Origin: Chitinophagaceae bacterium
Lineage (GTDB): Bacteria; Bacteroidota; Bacteroidia; Chitinophagales; Chitinophagaceae
NCBI GenBank assembly: GCA_016720565.1
Contig: JADKKJ010000011.1
Coordinates: 620,001-684,000, forward strand
Length of the DNA: 64,000 nt
Direction: 5' to 3'
This document shows positions 62,651-64,000 of this stretch, piece after piece. The notes beneath the pieces were generated by a model. That model saw only the letters and a program-made list of their open reading frames with translations, was not told the origin of the DNA and searched no databases. The position numbers were made by a program, and so were the translations under genes. Position 1 is the first letter of the stretch; every line of letters begins with the position of its first letter.

Positions 62651-64000
62651 TTAAAACCATTGGGTCATTGATGACACGGGTGATGGACCGATGGCAAATG
62701 AGCCGGTACTGTTTTTTACCTTATCTATGCTCTTCCTGGTAGTTCGGTTTTTGGCCGGATCAGTAGAATCAGCAGGTCTGCTGTTCTTATTCCCCGGGTA
62801 ACGATAATTATTCTTATCCGTTTTCTCCGTTGCTTTTTCAACGCCAGGTTCCCTTCCTTCCTCGTCTTTTAACTCACCACCCGCACTCATAGTGTAATCA
62901 ACATCGGTGGCATAAGGGAAATAATAATCATTATCCCATTCAACTCTTTTATTTCTCCAGCCCCTGCCGCGGTGATCATTGATATCCATGCTGAAAGAAT
63001 GAAACTTATCTAATGTATTATCAAAACGAATCTTCTTACCCTGGGGAACCTTTATAGTTATTCTAACCTGCTGTCCCCTGAATTTTGATTCTTTTGATAT
63101 AGCGATATTGCTTCCCAGGTCCAGCACTCCATTATTATAAGAATAATTGAACACCAGTTGCTCGGCCAGTTGCTCGGCTTGCTGTACAGAACGTCCGCGG
63201 CTGTATTTTTTTACGATCACATGGTAATTGCTGTCATCACTCATTTGGATCTCATCGATACGAACATTCGCGGTCTTTAATGTATCACGTGTAATGTCCA
63301 GTCCTTCGCCATCAATATTGATCCAGGGGAATTCACCGCTGTATTCCAGTTCAGGTTCACTCACTTTTACGATCATTTTTCCATTAGCAGGCTGTGTGAT
63401 ATTCATTTCAGTGCCGGGCAACCTGTTATTGCTCAATCTGAAATCATTGAATACACTGCTTACAAAAAGGGTAACTGCTACCCAACCCAGGAACCAAAGA
63501 CCTCCAAAGGTCCAGCCCAGGTAATTATTATGGGATCGCACCCGCATGATTCGGCGCAGCAACCATACAATAAAGGCTATTACGGGCACGCCCAGGAAAA
63601 GGATCAGGGTACCTATTGCGTAAGTATTCTGCCAGAAACCATTCAGGATAAAATCTTTCACGGGCCATACTGCTACTCCTCCGATCAGGATCCCGATCAG
63701 GGCAACAAATAATGCAAAGGCGATAGTACCGGCAATGAATAAAAAGAACGCTTTAAATAATACACCGATCACATGGCCAAAACCACGACTGCCCCGGCGT
63801 ACAGCTCCACCAGCCTCGGAAACAAATTCCCTTCCCCTGGAATTTGCGAAATCCTTTGCCTTAGTGGAAAATCCCTGGGCTGTATCCTTTACCTCATCTC
63901 CCCAATCTTTCATTCTGTCTCTTACAGTACCCATTCCTTCCTGTACATTCTGACGAATACGGTTCACATCCACTTTCTCCCCTCTCATTTCCATTTTCTG
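62651..64000 (-). CDS. PspC/LiaF-like envelope-stress membrane protein, 5' end outside window
   Basis: The frame is open to the right edge; upstream of the Met at 63994 it still reads Gln-Lys, so the true start and probably a PspC domain lie outside. The visible part (449 codons) has a charged helical linker (VNRIRQNVQEGMGTVRDRMKDWGDEV), four hydrophobic segments (about 75-105, 120-150, 160-180) and a C-terminal beta-helix-like domain (NITQPANGKMIVKVSEPELEY..., residues 195-350) of the LiaF/DUF2807 kind, then a Lys/Asp/Pro-rich tail. In Chitinophagaceae such proteins follow a PadR regulator; that would be beyond the edge. Function: probable envelope stress or localisation, by analogy. Confidence 0.8.
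   Translation of the reverse strand, partial: QKMEMRGEKVDVNRIRQNVQEGMGTVRDRMKDWGDEVKDTAQGFSTKAKDFANSRGREFVSEAGGAVRRGSRGFGHVIGVLFKAFFLFIAGTIAFALFVALIGILIGGVAVWPVKDFILNGFWQNTYAIGTLILFLGVPVIAFIVWLLRRIMRVRSHNNYLGWTFGGLWFLGWVAVTLFVSSVFNDFRLSNNRLPGTEMNITQPANGKMIVKVSEPELEYSGEFPWINIDGEGLDITRDTLKTANVRIDEIQMSDDSNYHVIVKKYSRGRSVQQAEQLAEQLVFNYSYNNGVLDLGSNIAISKESKFRGQQVRITIKVPQGKKIRFDNTLDKFHSFSMDINDHRGRGWRNKRVEWDNDYYFPYATDVDYTMSAGGELKDEEGREPGVEKATEKTDKNNYRYPGNKNSRPADSTDPAKNRTTRKSIDKVKNSTGSFAIGPSPVSSMTQWF

Overview
The window looks like a chromosomal segment of a Bacteroidota bacterium, most likely of the Chitinophagaceae or a close relative. This rests on gene content and signals, not on any database search. 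Promoter-like elements match the Bacteroidota -7 consensus TAnnTTTG (exact copies lie ahead of several genes), and Shine-Dalgarno sequences are not prominent. There are a futalosine-pathway menaquinone enzyme (MqnC), a fused alpha/beta branched-chain 2-oxoacid dehydrogenase E1, OMP-type beta-barrel and DUF5916 outer-membrane proteins, SGNH/MBOAT surface-modification genes and many short lipoproteins or signal-peptide proteins. I saw no tRNA, rRNA, CRISPR array, transposase, integrase or phage gene.

Layout. 1-3.9 kb: two tandem exported caspase-fold (peptidase C14) genes on the minus strand, the second apparently split by a one-base frameshift, divergent from a membrane TPR protein; then a tiny lipoprotein. 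4-12.1 kb: exported penicillin-acylase-type hydrolase, a 31-residue membrane peptide, a small soluble protein, an exported D-aminoacylase-type amidohydrolase, a DUF5916 outer-membrane protein and a DUF418 membrane protein. 12.1-18 kb, minus strand: an operon of paired M16 peptidases and fused E1, with a retropepsin-PDZ protein upstream. 18.1-25.7 kb: mqnC-MATE operon, a 440-base gap that appears to encode a structured RNA, the 5-oxoprolinase genes pxpB-pxpC-pxpA with an Nramp-like transporter, and a radical SAM/SPASM gene. 25.7-32.8 kb: SnoaL-like protein and MarR regulator, GHL10 hydrolase, KdnA-like aminotransferase, rpoN, SGNH hydrolase and DUF1801 protein. 32.8-37.7 kb: lipoprotein, a glucosaminidase-SGNH-MBOAT operon and a PAP2-like membrane protein. 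37.8-48.1 kb: three very large tandem exported WD40-caspase genes, the most striking region. 48.3-56 kb: recA, an OB-fold membrane protein with YceI, ChaN-like protein, small proteins and a glycine-rich outer-membrane barrel. 56.1-64 kb: SWIM-SNF2 helicase, heptanucleotide repeat arrays, ComB-type phosphatase, SRPBCC protein, gcvT and a PspC/LiaF-like membrane protein cut by the right edge.

How the parts relate. Five exported caspase-fold genes of at least two subfamilies lie in one 48-kb stretch. Two of the WD40-caspases share an almost unchanged 1.27-kb 3' part (catalytic tail) but very different 15-blade propellers, which suggests diversified recognition with a conserved protease. Separately, a 14-base palindrome core (AATGTTTAAACATT) sits on the -7 element of both the SnoaL-like gene next to marR and the OB-fold/yceI operon 24 kb away, pointing to a small MarR regulon. 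Intergenic gaps carry degenerate tandem repeats whose unit is always 7 bases.
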